Below are positions 1-6,808 of a stretch of 12,440 nt of DNA, piece by piece; positions within the stretch are counted from its first letter, which is position 1, and every line of letters begins with the position of its first letter. This stretch comes from Gammaproteobacteria bacterium. GTDB lineage: Bacteria > Pseudomonadota > Gammaproteobacteria > Pseudomonadales > M0112. The stretch covers positions 1 to 12,440 of the forward strand of contig SBFY01000176.1 of the NCBI GenBank assembly GCA_006227085.1, read 5' to 3'. A program made the translations under genes and the position numbers. The notes under the pieces are model-generated. The model saw only the letters and a list, made by a program, of their open reading frames with translations, was not told where the DNA came from and searched no databases.

Positions 1-614
1 CTGATCATGATCAGGCAGGCAATACCTGTCAAAGCAGGTAAAACCATCGGCCGGGACAGGACGGCCAGGCTGGCAATAAAGCCTGTCCAGAAGTAGTCCT
101 TGCGTGAAAGGACTCCTGGTTTTGATGATATGCAAATGGCGATGAGTGCTAGCAGGAGCGAAGATGCCTCACCGATAAAATAGGTCCACCAGATGGGCTC
201 GTACCACAGGAATAAAAACAGCAAAAGTGCTGCAAAGGAAAAAAGCTGCCTGCCTGAAAGCATCAGTCTGCGTATGTTGAAGAGCAAGATCCCAAGGAGT
301 ACGCAGTGCCATATGGCGGCTGAAAAAGCGGGGAACCAATAGGTGTTGCCAGTCATGGTCATGATGGCTGCACCGGGAAGGATTAAAGAGGGACCGGTGC
401 TGGTGATGGTGAGGGGCGTGTTGCCTGATGGATAACTCACGACAAAACCATGACCCTCGACCACATTGCGTGCAATAAGGGCATGTCTTGCAGCATCAAA
501 AACGAGGGGGGTTGACCGGCCTGAAAACAAGATGATGGTGCTGAACAGGGCAAAAAGAACGATCCATGCAAGATCGCTCTTTTGTAAACGGGGGCACTGG
601 TTGTGTGACGACAT
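1..614 (-). CDS. Multi-pass membrane protein, probable GT-C type glycosyltransferase (5' part only)
   Basis: Open reading frame on the minus strand from an ATG at 614 to the left edge (204 codons, no stop). The protein begins MSSHNQCPRL and shows hydrophobic segments near residues 15-31, 95-113, 126-138, 150-162 and 176-204. The first periplasmic loop carries FDAARHALIARN (39-50) followed by EGHGF (53-57). An acidic residue followed by H-x-x-IARN and GHG, just after the first membrane helix, is typical of polyprenyl-phosphate-sugar dependent GT-C transferases (PMT/ArnT-like); a second loop has GE at 148-149. Substrate cannot be told, and the family call is inference from this loop. An in-frame TGA lies seven codons upstream, so the ATG is the first possible. 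No clear ribosome binding site is visible. The gene starts 41 nt after nrdA and has lower GC (about 45-47% in two 60-base samples) than nrdA (62% in one such sample), which suggests separate ancestry. Confidence 0.6.
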   Translation of the reverse strand, partial: MSSHNQCPRLQKSDLAWIVLFALFSTIILFSGRSTPLVFDAARHALIARNVVEGHGFVVSYPSGNTPLTITSTGPSLILPGAAIMTMTGNTYWFPAFSAAIWHCVLLGILLFNIRRLMLSGRQLFSFAALLLFLFLWYEPIWWTYFIGEASSLLLALIAICISSKPGVLSRKDYFWTGFIASLAVLSRPMVLPALTGIACLIMI

Positions 615-622
615 GGGTGTGA

Positions 623-650
623 ATGGCGCCGGTCAGGAACCGGCGCCCAT
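623..650 (-). other. Hairpin between nrdA and the membrane-protein gene
   Basis: GGCGCCGGT (625-633) pairs with ACCGGCGCC (639-647) around a 5-nt loop. ATG/CAT extends the stem to about 11 bp past a single bulged base. It starts 6 nt after the nrdA stop. No T-run follows on either strand, so it is not a classical intrinsic terminator. It may stabilise the nrdA 3' end, weaken read-through, or occlude the start of the next gene, whose ATG lies 9 nt beyond it. Confidence 0.5.
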
Positions 651-655
651 TCAGC

Positions 656-3544
656 TTACTGGCAAGCTTCGCAGTCCGGGTCATCCAGTGAGCAGGCTTT
701 GGGTACCGGTGCGGCATCTGCCGTCGGTGAGGCGCTGCTGGCCGAGACCGCATTCAGGGCACCGGTGGTGATGGTCGACTTTTCAGTCGCCGTGGCACCG
801 AGGGCGCGCAGGTAATACGTGGTCTTCAGGCCGGAGAACCATGCCATCTTGTAGGTGATGTCCAGCTTCTTGCCACTGGCCTCAGCGATATAGAGGTTCA
901 GTGACTGGGCCTGGTCAATCCATTTCTGGCGACGACTGGCCGATTCCACCAGCCAGCGTGGCTCCACTTCAAAGGCGGTGGCGTACAGGGCTTTCAGCTC
1001 GGCCGGGATACGGTCGATCTTTTGCACGCTGCCTTCGTAGTACTTGAGGTCGTTGACCATCACCTTGTCCCACAGCCCACGGTTTTTCAGGTCGCGTACC
1101 AGATAGGGGTTAACCACCGTGAATTCACCGGAAAGGTTCGATTTCACGTACAGGTTCTGGTAGGTAGGCTCAATGGACTGCGACACGCCGGTGATGTTGG
1201 CGATGGTGGCCGTGGGTGCAATCGCCATCACGTTCGAGTTGCGCATGCCTTGTGTCTTGACGGTGTCCCGCAAGCTGTCCCAATCCAGGGTCTGGCTGTC
1301 ATCGGCTTGCAGGTAGTCAGCCCCGCGCTCCTTCCGCAGCAGCTTGATGCTGTCGATGGGCAGGATCCCGCGGCTCCACAGCGAGCCTTCAAAAGAGCTG
1401 TAACGTCCGCGCTCGGCTGCCAGCTCGGAAGACGCTTCGATCGCGAAATAGCTCACGGCTTCCATGGAGCGATCGGCAAACTCGACGGCTTCAGGTGACG
1501 CGTAAGCAATATGTTGACGATACAACGCATCCTGGAAACCCATGATGCCGAGGCCTACCGGGCGGTGACGCATGTTTGAAGTGCGTGCCTGGGGTACCGA
1601 GTAGTAGTTGATGTCAATCACGTTATCCAGCATGCGCACGGCAGTGCGTACGGTTTTGCGCAGCTTGGCCTTGTCGAGCTGGCCTTTGCTGTCGATGTGC
1701 TGGGCCAGGTTGACGGAGCCCAGGTTGCACACGGCAATTTCATCAGCGCTGGTGTTCAGTGTGATTTCGGTGCACAGATTGGATGAGTGCACAACACCCA
1801 CATGACCTTGTGGCGAGCGGATGTTGCAGGGATCCTTGAACGTGATCCAGGGATGACCCGTTTCAAACAGCATGGCCAACATCTTGCGCCACAAATTAAC
1901 GGCCTTGATGCGCTTGTGCAGCTTCAGCTTGCCTTCGTTGGCCAGTTGCTCGTAATGCTCGTAACGCTGTTCAAACGCAGCGCCGTAGAGATCATGCAGG
2001 TCCGGCACATCGTTGGGAGAGAACAGGGTCCAGTCGCCATCATTGACGACACGCTTCATGAATAAGTCAGGAATCCAGTTGGCTGAATTCATGTCATGGG
2101 TGCGACGGCGATCATCGCCGGTGTTCTTGCGCAGCTCGAGGAATTCCTCGATGTCGATGTGCCAGCTTTCGAGGTAGGCACAGACAGCGCCTTTGCGCTT
2201 GCCGCCCTGGTTCACGGCCACAGCGGTGTCATTGACGACTTTCAGGAAAGGTACAACACCCTGGCTCTTGCCATTGGTGCCCTTGATGCGGGCGCCCAAT
2301 CCACGTACCGGCGTCCAGTCGTTGCCAAGACCGCCTGCCCACTTCGACAGCATGGCGTTGTCGTGGATGGCCTGGAAAATACCATCGAGATCGTCCGGCA
2401 CAGTGGTCAGGTAGCAGGATGACAGCTGGGGACGCAGGGTACCGGCGTTAAACAGTGTCGGTGTGGATGACATGTAGTCAAATGATGACAGCAGTTCGTA
2501 GAACTCGATGGCACGTGCGTTCGGGTCATCTTCTTCGGCTGCCAGCCCCATGGCGACACGCATGAAAAAGATTTGCGGCAGTTCAAAGCGAATGTCACCG
2601 CTGTGGATGAAGTAGCGGTCATACAAGGTCTGCAGGCCAAGGTAGGTAAAGTCCAGGTCCTGTTCCGGTTTCAGTGCGGCACCCAAACGCTTCAAATCAA
2701 AATTGCGAAGGTTGGGAGCCAACAGTTCCAGCTCGATGCCTTTGGCGATGTAAGCGGGCAAGGCTTTGCTGTAGTAGGTGGCCATGTCTGCCTGGGTGGC
2801 GCTGTCTGCAATACCGAGGAAGCGCAGCGCTTCGGCGCGCAACTTGTCGAGCAGCAGGCGTGCCGTGACATAGGTGTAGTTGGGTTCTTCCTCAACCAGG
2901 GTACGTGCCGTGATCACCAGTGAGGTGTTCACATCATCGACAGAGACACCGTCGTAGAGGTTTTTCAGTGATTCCTCAAAGATGCGGTTGGCATCGACGT
3001 GCTCGAGGCCGGCGCAGGCTTCATTGATGATGGTGTGCATGCGCGCGACATCCAGCGGCGCGCGTTGGCCATTGGCCAGCACGACATGAATGCCGGCAGC
3101 GCGGGCATCAACAGCGGCCGGGGTGTCTTCACCCTGTTGGGCACGCTTGCGGTTCTGTTCTTCGCGGTAGAGCACGTAGGCGCGGGCAATCTTGTGTTCG
3201 CCGCTGCGCATCATGGTCAGCTCGACCTGGTCCTGGATTTCCTCGATGTGGATGGAGCCACCGGAGGGCATGCGGCGGTTGAAGGTCATCGTCACCTGTT
3301 CGGTGAGTTGCTTGACCACTTCATGGATCCGGCTGGAAGCAGCGGCTGTGCCACCTTCCACGGCCAGGAAGGCCTTGGTCATGGCCACTTCAATCTTGCT
3401 GTCTTCGTAGGGCACAACCGTTCCATTGCGCTTGATCACGCGCAGGCGACCGGGGGCGGTGGCGGTCAAATCCATGTCAGCACCTCCGTTGTCGGCATTG
3501 ACGCTGGGAGCCTGGGTAGAGCGTGATTCGGTGTGGGTCTGCAT
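656..3544 (-). CDS. nrdA: Ribonucleoside-diphosphate reductase class Ia, large (alpha) subunit
   Basis: Cytoplasmic enzyme reducing NDPs to dNDPs together with the radical-bearing NrdB subunit. The product is 962 aa. Two ATP-cone regions are seen at about 33-130 (beginning LRVIKRNG) and 151-240 (beginning IHVVLANG), an arrangement known from Pseudomonas NrdA. Catalytic features follow the E. coli pattern: Cys377 (SSCYLT), NLCTEI with Asn589/Cys591/Glu593, Cys606 (AVCNLG), the radical-transfer tyrosines Tyr910-Tyr911 (KTTYYLRA) and a C-terminal redox tail DCEACQ (Cys958, Cys961). The chosen ATG at 3544 has GGAGAGG just upstream. An in-frame ATG at 3643 would add 33 residues unlike the family and has no ribosome binding site. 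nrdB does not follow; a membrane-protein gene does. Control is probably through the NrdR and DnaA sites at 3769-3862. Confidence 0.97.
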   Translation of the reverse strand: MQTHTESRSTQAPSVNADNGGADMDLTATAPGRLRVIKRNGTVVPYEDSKIEVAMTKAFLAVEGGTAAASSRIHEVVKQLTEQVTMTFNRRMPSGGSIHIEEIQDQVELTMMRSGEHKIARAYVLYREEQNRKRAQQGEDTPAAVDARAAGIHVVLANGQRAPLDVARMHTIINEACAGLEHVDANRIFEESLKNLYDGVSVDDVNTSLVITARTLVEEEPNYTYVTARLLLDKLRAEALRFLGIADSATQADMATYYSKALPAYIAKGIELELLAPNLRNFDLKRLGAALKPEQDLDFTYLGLQTLYDRYFIHSGDIRFELPQIFFMRVAMGLAAEEDDPNARAIEFYELLSSFDYMSSTPTLFNAGTLRPQLSSCYLTTVPDDLDGIFQAIHDNAMLSKWAGGLGNDWTPVRGLGARIKGTNGKSQGVVPFLKVVNDTAVAVNQGGKRKGAVCAYLESWHIDIEEFLELRKNTGDDRRRTHDMNSANWIPDLFMKRVVNDGDWTLFSPNDVPDLHDLYGAAFEQRYEHYEQLANEGKLKLHKRIKAVNLWRKMLAMLFETGHPWITFKDPCNIRSPQGHVGVVHSSNLCTEITLNTSADEIAVCNLGSVNLAQHIDSKGQLDKAKLRKTVRTAVRMLDNVIDINYYSVPQARTSNMRHRPVGLGIMGFQDALYRQHIAYASPEAVEFADRSMEAVSYFAIEASSELAAERGRYSSFEGSLWSRGILPIDSIKLLRKERGADYLQADDSQTLDWDSLRDTVKTQGMRNSNVMAIAPTATIANITGVSQSIEPTYQNLYVKSNLSGEFTVVNPYLVRDLKNRGLWDKVMVNDLKYYEGSVQKIDRIPAELKALYATAFEVEPRWLVESASRRQKWIDQAQSLNLYIAEASGKKLDITYKMAWFSGLKTTYYLRALGATATEKSTITTGALNAVSASSASPTADAAPVPKACSLDDPDCEACQ

Positions 3545-3639
3545 GCTGCCTCTCCATGTCCTTATTGGTGGTGCCGCGTGGGCACATGCTAAAAAGCGGT
3601 TACTGGTGTGGTCGTAGCCAGTGCCAAGGCGCGAGGGCT

Positions 3640-3699
3640 GCATCGGGACGGAAAAACCCGCAAGGGCGGGTTTTCAAGGGACCGTCATCGGGCCGATGC
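3640..3699 (-). promoter_or_regulatory. Terminator-like hairpin inside the nrdA leader
   Basis: On the minus strand AAAACCCGC (3661-3653 region, read 3674-3666) pairs with GCGGGTTTT around a 4-nt loop, and the stem runs into TTTTT. Outer arms extend it: GACGG (3686-3682) with CCGTC (3651-3647), and GCATCGG (3699-3693) with CCGATGC (3646-3640). The 5' outer arm can instead pair locally, because CATCGG is followed at once by CCCGATG. It lies between the NrdR-box promoter region and the nrdA start codon, 95 nt before the ATG. This could be an attenuator or regulated leader, or a plain terminator if nrdA has a closer promoter that I did not find. Confidence 0.5.
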
Positions 3700-3768
3700 T
3701 AAGCCGCTGAACAGGCTGGTTTTTTTGTTTCTCTGCCCATTCATCCGGGATCGCGCACCTGACGCAAA

Positions 3769-3784
3769 CCCCAACATATAGGGG
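3769..3784 (-). promoter_or_regulatory. NrdR-like box, nrdA-proximal, covering a possible -10
   Basis: Minus-strand CCCCTATATGTTGGGG fits the NrdR core CwAtATaTwG at 9 of 10 positions. It contains TATATG (3780-3775), a possible -10 element. The paired box has its core 31 bp upstream. NrdR is the zinc-ribbon/ATP-cone repressor of ribonucleotide reductase genes and binds paired boxes about three helical turns apart. Confidence 0.65.
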
Positions 3785-3799
3785 TTTTTTGTCTCGGAG

Positions 3800-3815
3800 C
3801 TACAAGATAATGCGG
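3800..3815 (-). promoter_or_regulatory. NrdR-like box, nrdA-distal, covering a possible -35
   Basis: Minus-strand CCGCATTATCTTGTAG has the core CATTATCTTG, matching the NrdR core at 8 of 10 positions. The cores of the two boxes start exactly 31 bp apart, on the same helix face. TTGTAG (3805-3800) could serve as the -35 of the nrdA promoter, 19 bp from TATATG. That spacing is longer than ideal, so the promoter itself is less certain than the operator pair. Confidence 0.55.
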
Positions 3816-3851
3816 TTTGGCAGGCTTTGCAAGACAAAAAGCGGTGGGCTT

Positions 3852-3870
3852 CCTGTGGATAACCCACAGG
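3852..3870 (-). promoter_or_regulatory. Perfect DnaA box within a palindrome upstream of nrdA
   Basis: The minus strand reads TTATCCACA (3862-3854), an exact match to the DnaA box TTATNCACA. It sits inside a 7-bp inverted repeat CCTGTGG/CCACAGG with a 5-nt centre, 39 nt from the argF stop and 38 nt upstream of the distal NrdR-like box. DnaA control of nrdAB is established in E. coli, so a role here is plausible. The palindrome might also act as a weak argF 3' hairpin, but no T-run follows it directly. Confidence 0.55.
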
Positions 3871-3908
3871 GGCAAGTGAGCCAGGGGAGGGCAGGCGTGG
3901 GCGCCCGC

Positions 3909-4832
3909 TCAGCGGGTCTTGAAGGGGCCGCTGGCGAGCAGGAATTCCATCAGGGCTTTCTGGGTGTGCAGGCGGTTTTCCGCTTCATCCCAGACCGCGG
4001 AACGCGGGTCATCCAGCATGTCGTGACTGACTTCCTCGCCCCGGTGGGCGGGCAGGCAGTGCATGAACAGGGCATCCGGCTTGGCCAGGTTCATCAGCAT
4101 CGGGTTGACCTGGAAACCGGTAAACAATGGCAGGCGTTGCCCGCGTTCGGATTCCTGGCCCATGGAGAACCACACATCGGTCACCACCAGGTCTGCATCG
4201 CGCACGGCATCGGCCGGGGTATCGGCCAATTGCATGGCCGGGTTATTGGCCAGCAGGGACTTGTCCGGGCCATAGCCCTTCGGGCAGGACAGCTTCAGCG
4301 TGTAGCCAAAGGCACGGGTACCGTTGATGTAGGTGCGGCACATGTTATTGCAGTCGCCGACCCAGGCCACGGTCTTGCCACGGATGCTGCCGCGTTGCTC
4401 GACAAAGGTCTGGACGTCGGCCAGCAGCTGGCAAGGGTGGCATTCATCGGTCAGGCCATTGATGACCGGTACCGAGGAATAGCGGGCAAAGTCGTCAATG
4501 ATGCTGTGCTCGAAAGTGCGCACCATGATGATGTCGACCATTGATGACAATACGCGGGCGCTATCGGAAACCGGCTCGCCACGGCCCAGCTGGGTGTCAC
4601 GCGGTGACAGGAACAGGCTTTGCCCGCCCAGTTGCGCCATGCCCACTTCAAACGAGACGCGGGTGCGTGTCGATGCTTTCTCGAACACCATCGCCAGGAT
4701 GCGATTGTGCAGGGTCTCGTGGGTCACTCCCTCGCGCAGCAAGCGCTTCAATTCGATGGCGCGCGTGATGATCGCGTCCAGTTCAGCGGGAGTGCAGTCT
4801 GACAGTGTCAGGAAATGGCGTACCGGGGTCAT
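3909..4832 (-). CDS. argF: Ornithine carbamoyltransferase (anabolic)
   Basis: Makes citrulline from ornithine and carbamoyl phosphate in cytoplasmic arginine biosynthesis. The product is 307 aa, normal for the family. Diagnostic motifs are the carbamoyl-phosphate loop STRTR (54-58, in FEKASTRTR), RTFEH (105-109), HPCQ (132-135), TDVWFSMGQE (218-227) and FMHCLPAHRGEE (256-267) with the ornithine-site Cys259. The usual GDGNNM reads GDCNNM (159-164), a conservative oddity outside the catalytic motifs. The ATG at 4832 is chosen because family members begin a few residues before RHFL; an earlier in-frame start at 4886 would lie inside argD. It starts 11 nt after the argD stop and is almost certainly cotranscribed and coupled with it. 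It resembles Pseudomonas ArgF closely over most of its length. Confidence 0.96.
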   Translation of the reverse strand: MTPVRHFLTLSDCTPAELDAIITRAIELKRLLREGVTHETLHNRILAMVFEKASTRTRVSFEVGMAQLGGQSLFLSPRDTQLGRGEPVSDSARVLSSMVDIIMVRTFEHSIIDDFARYSSVPVINGLTDECHPCQLLADVQTFVEQRGSIRGKTVAWVGDCNNMCRTYINGTRAFGYTLKLSCPKGYGPDKSLLANNPAMQLADTPADAVRDADLVVTDVWFSMGQESERGQRLPLFTGFQVNPMLMNLAKPDALFMHCLPAHRGEEVSHDMLDDPRSAVWDEAENRLHTQKALMEFLLASGPFKTR

Positions 4833-4843
4833 GGTGTCGTACT

Positions 4844-6031
4844 TCAGGCAGCTTTGCTGGTGGCGAATTGCTCGATCAGTGGGCACAAGCGATCGACCAG
4901 CTCTTCGGTTTCGGCCTGGCTGAAAATCAGCGAAGGCAGTAAACGGATGGTTTTTTCGTGGGTGACATTGATTAGCAACCCTTCTGCCAAGGCAATCTTG
5001 ACCAGTTCCGTACAGGGGGTGCTGAGTTCAATACCGGTCATCTGGCCCCAGCCACGAACCGTGACGATGCCAGGAACATTGGCCAGCCGTTGCCGCAGGC
5101 CTTGCCGCAGCCATTCACCTTGCTGGGCCGCCTGTTGGGTTAGCTGTTCATTTTCAATGGTGGTAATGACGGTGTGGGCGACTGCGCAGGCCAGCGGGTT
5201 ACCGCCAAATGTTGAGCCATGCTGGCCAGGACCGAAAGCGGTCGCGGCTTCGCCATGGCCCAGGCAGGCACCGATGGGGACGCCATTGCCCAGGCCTTTG
5301 GCGGTGGTGATGACATCCGGCATCACGCCGAGTTGCTGGCAGGCGAAGTAGCTGCCGGTGCGGCCATTACCCGTCTGGACTTCATCCAGCATCAGCCACC
5401 AGCCATGCGCATCACACAATTTGCGCAAGCCGGCGAGATAGCCGCTGTCAGGCACGCGCACGCCGCCTTCGCCTTGCACGGGTTCAACCAGTACGGCCAC
5501 CACGCGCGGGTTGTTGGCAGCAATGTGCTTCAGGGCTTCGAGATCGTTGTAGGGTGCGCGCACAAAGCCGTTGACCAGTGGTTCAAAGCCAGCCTGGATC
5601 TTGCGATTGCCGGATGCGCTCAGGGTCGCGAGGGTGCGGCCATGGAATGACCCTTCCATCACGATGATGGCCGGTTCCTGGATGCCTTTGCGATGACCAT
5701 GCAAGCGCGCCAGTTTGATAGCGGCTTCATTGGCTTCGGCACCGGAGTTGCAGAAGAAAGCGCGATCCATGCCAGAGGCCGCGAGCAAGGCTTCCGAAGC
5801 GCGTTCCTGTTCCTGGATGTGATACAGGTTGGACACATGCAGCAGCTTGGTGGCTTGTGCTTGCAGGGTTTTGGTAATGGCCGGGTGGGCGTGACCCAGG
5901 CCGGTGACCGCAATCCCGCTCAATGCATCCAGGTAGGTTTTGCCATCGGTGTCAAACAGGCGTACGCCCTCACCGCGTTCAAAAGTGACAGGGAGGCGGC
6001 CATAGGTATTCATCAAGCCGTGGTCATTCAT
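4844..6031 (-). CDS. argD: Acetylornithine aminotransferase (PLP-dependent, class III)
   Basis: Transfers an amino group from glutamate to N-acetylglutamate semialdehyde in arginine synthesis; homologues often also act on succinyl-diaminopimelate. The product is about 395 aa. Visible features are the N-terminal LDALSGIAVTGLGHAHP (35-51), the phosphate-binding NSGAEANEAA (95-104), SFHGRT (128-133), the cofactor Asp in LDEVQTGNGRTG (215-226), the Schiff-base Lys245 in TTAKGLGNG (242-250), and STFGGNPL. The ATG at 6031 is preferred; a GTG three codons upstream (6040) and an ATG at 6013 are alternatives, and none has a strong ribosome binding site. The general class III transaminase family contains related enzymes, but the argF partner 11 nt downstream supports the biosynthetic assignment. 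Confidence 0.94.
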   Translation of the reverse strand: MNDHGLMNTYGRLPVTFERGEGVRLFDTDGKTYLDALSGIAVTGLGHAHPAITKTLQAQATKLLHVSNLYHIQEQERASEALLAASGMDRAFFCNSGAEANEAAIKLARLHGHRKGIQEPAIIVMEGSFHGRTLATLSASGNRKIQAGFEPLVNGFVRAPYNDLEALKHIAANNPRVVAVLVEPVQGEGGVRVPDSGYLAGLRKLCDAHGWWLMLDEVQTGNGRTGSYFACQQLGVMPDVITTAKGLGNGVPIGACLGHGEAATAFGPGQHGSTFGGNPLACAVAHTVITTIENEQLTQQAAQQGEWLRQGLRQRLANVPGIVTVRGWGQMTGIELSTPCTELVKIALAEGLLINVTHEKTIRLLPSLIFSQAETEELVDRLCPLIEQFATSKAA

Positions 6032-6067
6032 GATGATCACTCGGTTACTTCGTGAAGGCTGTGCTTC

Positions 6068-6098
6068 AGGAAAACAAAAGGCAGCTGCGGGCTGCCTG
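6068..6098 (-). promoter_or_regulatory. Terminator-like hairpin at the 5' end of the argD leader
   Basis: On the minus strand AGGCAGC (6097-6091 region) pairs with GCTGCCT around a 5-nt loop, and is followed by TTTTGTTTTCC. The element begins only a few bases after the predicted argD transcription start (about 6102) and lies about 40 nt before the argD ATG. No minus-strand gene upstream needs a terminator here. It may be an attenuator of argDF, or merely a protective 5' stem. Confidence 0.45.
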
Positions 6099-6108
6099 TT
6101 AAAAACGC

Positions 6109-6137
6109 ATCATAGCCATAAGAAAAAGCCTTGGCAA
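6109..6137 (-). promoter_or_regulatory. Sigma70-type promoter for argD-argF
   Basis: The minus strand reads TTGCCA (-35, 6137-6132), 17 bp, TATGAT (-10, 6114-6109). Each hexamer matches the consensus at 5 of 6 positions and the spacing is ideal. The start is expected near 6102, giving a leader of about 70 nt. I saw no convincing ArgR operator. Confidence 0.7.
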
Positions 6138-6275
6138 ACAGCTGCAAGGCATTGTCAGGGCAGTGGAATATCACCACAGGCGGGGAAGGACGTAAAAAAC
6201 CGAGCAAAGGGCTAGGGTAAGCGCCGGTTTGTGCTAGGATGGCACCCCCGTTCACCACACAGGCAGGTTTGTGTC

Positions 6276-6593
6276 ATGGACATCATGGATACCATCAAAG
6301 AACAGATCGAAGGCAATGCCATCATCCTGTACATGAAAGGCAGTCCGAACATGCCGCAATGCGGTTTTTCGGCCCGTACCGTTGAAGCGGTGATGGCCTG
6401 TGGGCAGCGTTTTGCGTATGTGGATGTGCTGAGCCACCCGGAAATCCGCGCCAACCTGCCGGTGTATGCCAATTGGCCAACGTTCCCGCAATTGTGGGTG
6501 AAAGGTGAGTTGGTCGGTGGCTGTGACATCGTCTGTGAAATGCACGAAAACGGCGAGCTGGAGCCATTGCTGAAGTCAGCGGCCGCTGGCTGA
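6276..6593 (+). CDS. grxD: Monothiol CGFS glutaredoxin (Grx4/GrxD family)
   Basis: Small cytoplasmic protein that coordinates and transfers [2Fe-2S] clusters with glutathione, often with BolA partners, rather than acting mainly as a disulfide reductase. The product is 105 aa. It has Lys21 and the active-site CGFS (29-32, in MPQCGFSAR), the cis-proline segment WPTFPQLW (67-74) and the glutathione-binding GGCD (81-84), all diagnostic of the family. The ATG at 6276 is chosen; a second ATG three codons later (6285) would also fit. The ribosome binding site is weak (AGGCAGG about 10 nt upstream). It is divergent from argD and ends at a strong terminator, so it is probably monocistronic. The short upstream region holds no promoter I can call with confidence. 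Confidence 0.95.
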   Translation: MDIMDTIKEQIEGNAIILYMKGSPNMPQCGFSARTVEAVMACGQRFAYVDVLSHPEIRANLPVYANWPTFPQLWVKGELVGGCDIVCEMHENGELEPLLKSAAAG

Positions 6594-6609
6594 AGTCCTG
6601 GTGTGCCTG

Positions 6610-6636
6610 AAAAACCCCGCTACGGCGGGGTTTTTT
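6610..6636 (+). terminator. Rho-independent terminator of grxD
   Basis: AAAAACCCCGC (6610-6620) pairs with GCGGGGTTTTT (6625-6635) around a TACG loop, followed by a T6 run. It begins 17 nt after the grxD stop and separates grxD from the Fur-controlled operon. Confidence 0.93.
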
Positions 6637-6690
6637 GTGCCCGGGCGAAAGAGGGGTAAAGGGGAGATTGATCTGCGTCAATAAAAATTA

Positions 6691-6709
6691 AATGAGAATT
6701 ATTTGCATT
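6691..6709 (+). promoter_or_regulatory. Fur box
   Basis: AATGAGAATTATTTGCATT matches the inverted-repeat Fur consensus AATGATAATnATTATCATT at 15 of 18 defined positions. It overlaps the -35 of the porin promoter, the position expected for repression by Fe(II)-Fur. The binding itself is inferred. Confidence 0.75.
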
Positions 6710-6731
6710 TAGGATTTATTCCGGTTACATT
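6703..6731 (+). promoter_or_regulatory. Sigma70-type promoter of the porin operon
   Basis: TTGCAT (6703-6708), 17-bp spacer, TACATT (6726-6731). The expected start is near 6738, about 70 nt before the porin ATG. The Fur box covers the whole -35 element. Confidence 0.65.
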
Positions 6732-6808
6732 CTCGCTGGCTGGGGTAACCCGGCGGCATTGAATAGCCCGTTACAGGGCCCAACAAGACAGGATCCAGGG
6801 GAACCGGA

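Noticed and set aside
1022..3526. Several plus-strand open frames of 60-175 codons
   Set aside because: Antisense shadows of nrdA in a GC-rich region; no start signals or domains.
3545..3643. 33-residue N-terminal extension of NrdA from an ATG at 3643
   Set aside because: No ribosome binding site, sequence unlike NrdA, and the ATG at 3544 has GGAGAGG just upstream.
3766..3792. Plus-strand terminator look-alike: AAACCCC, 8-nt loop, GGGGTTTTTT
   Set aside because: No plus-strand gene ends nearby, and the palindrome is better explained as the nrdA-proximal NrdR-like box.
3685..3867. 60-codon minus-strand open frame between argF and nrdA
   Set aside because: It runs through the operator region, has no ribosome binding site and gives a low-complexity product with no recognisable features.
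3852..3870. Palindrome after argF as an intrinsic terminator
   Set aside because: The nearest T-run is about 11 nt beyond the stem; the perfect DnaA box explains it better, though a 3' end role is not excluded.
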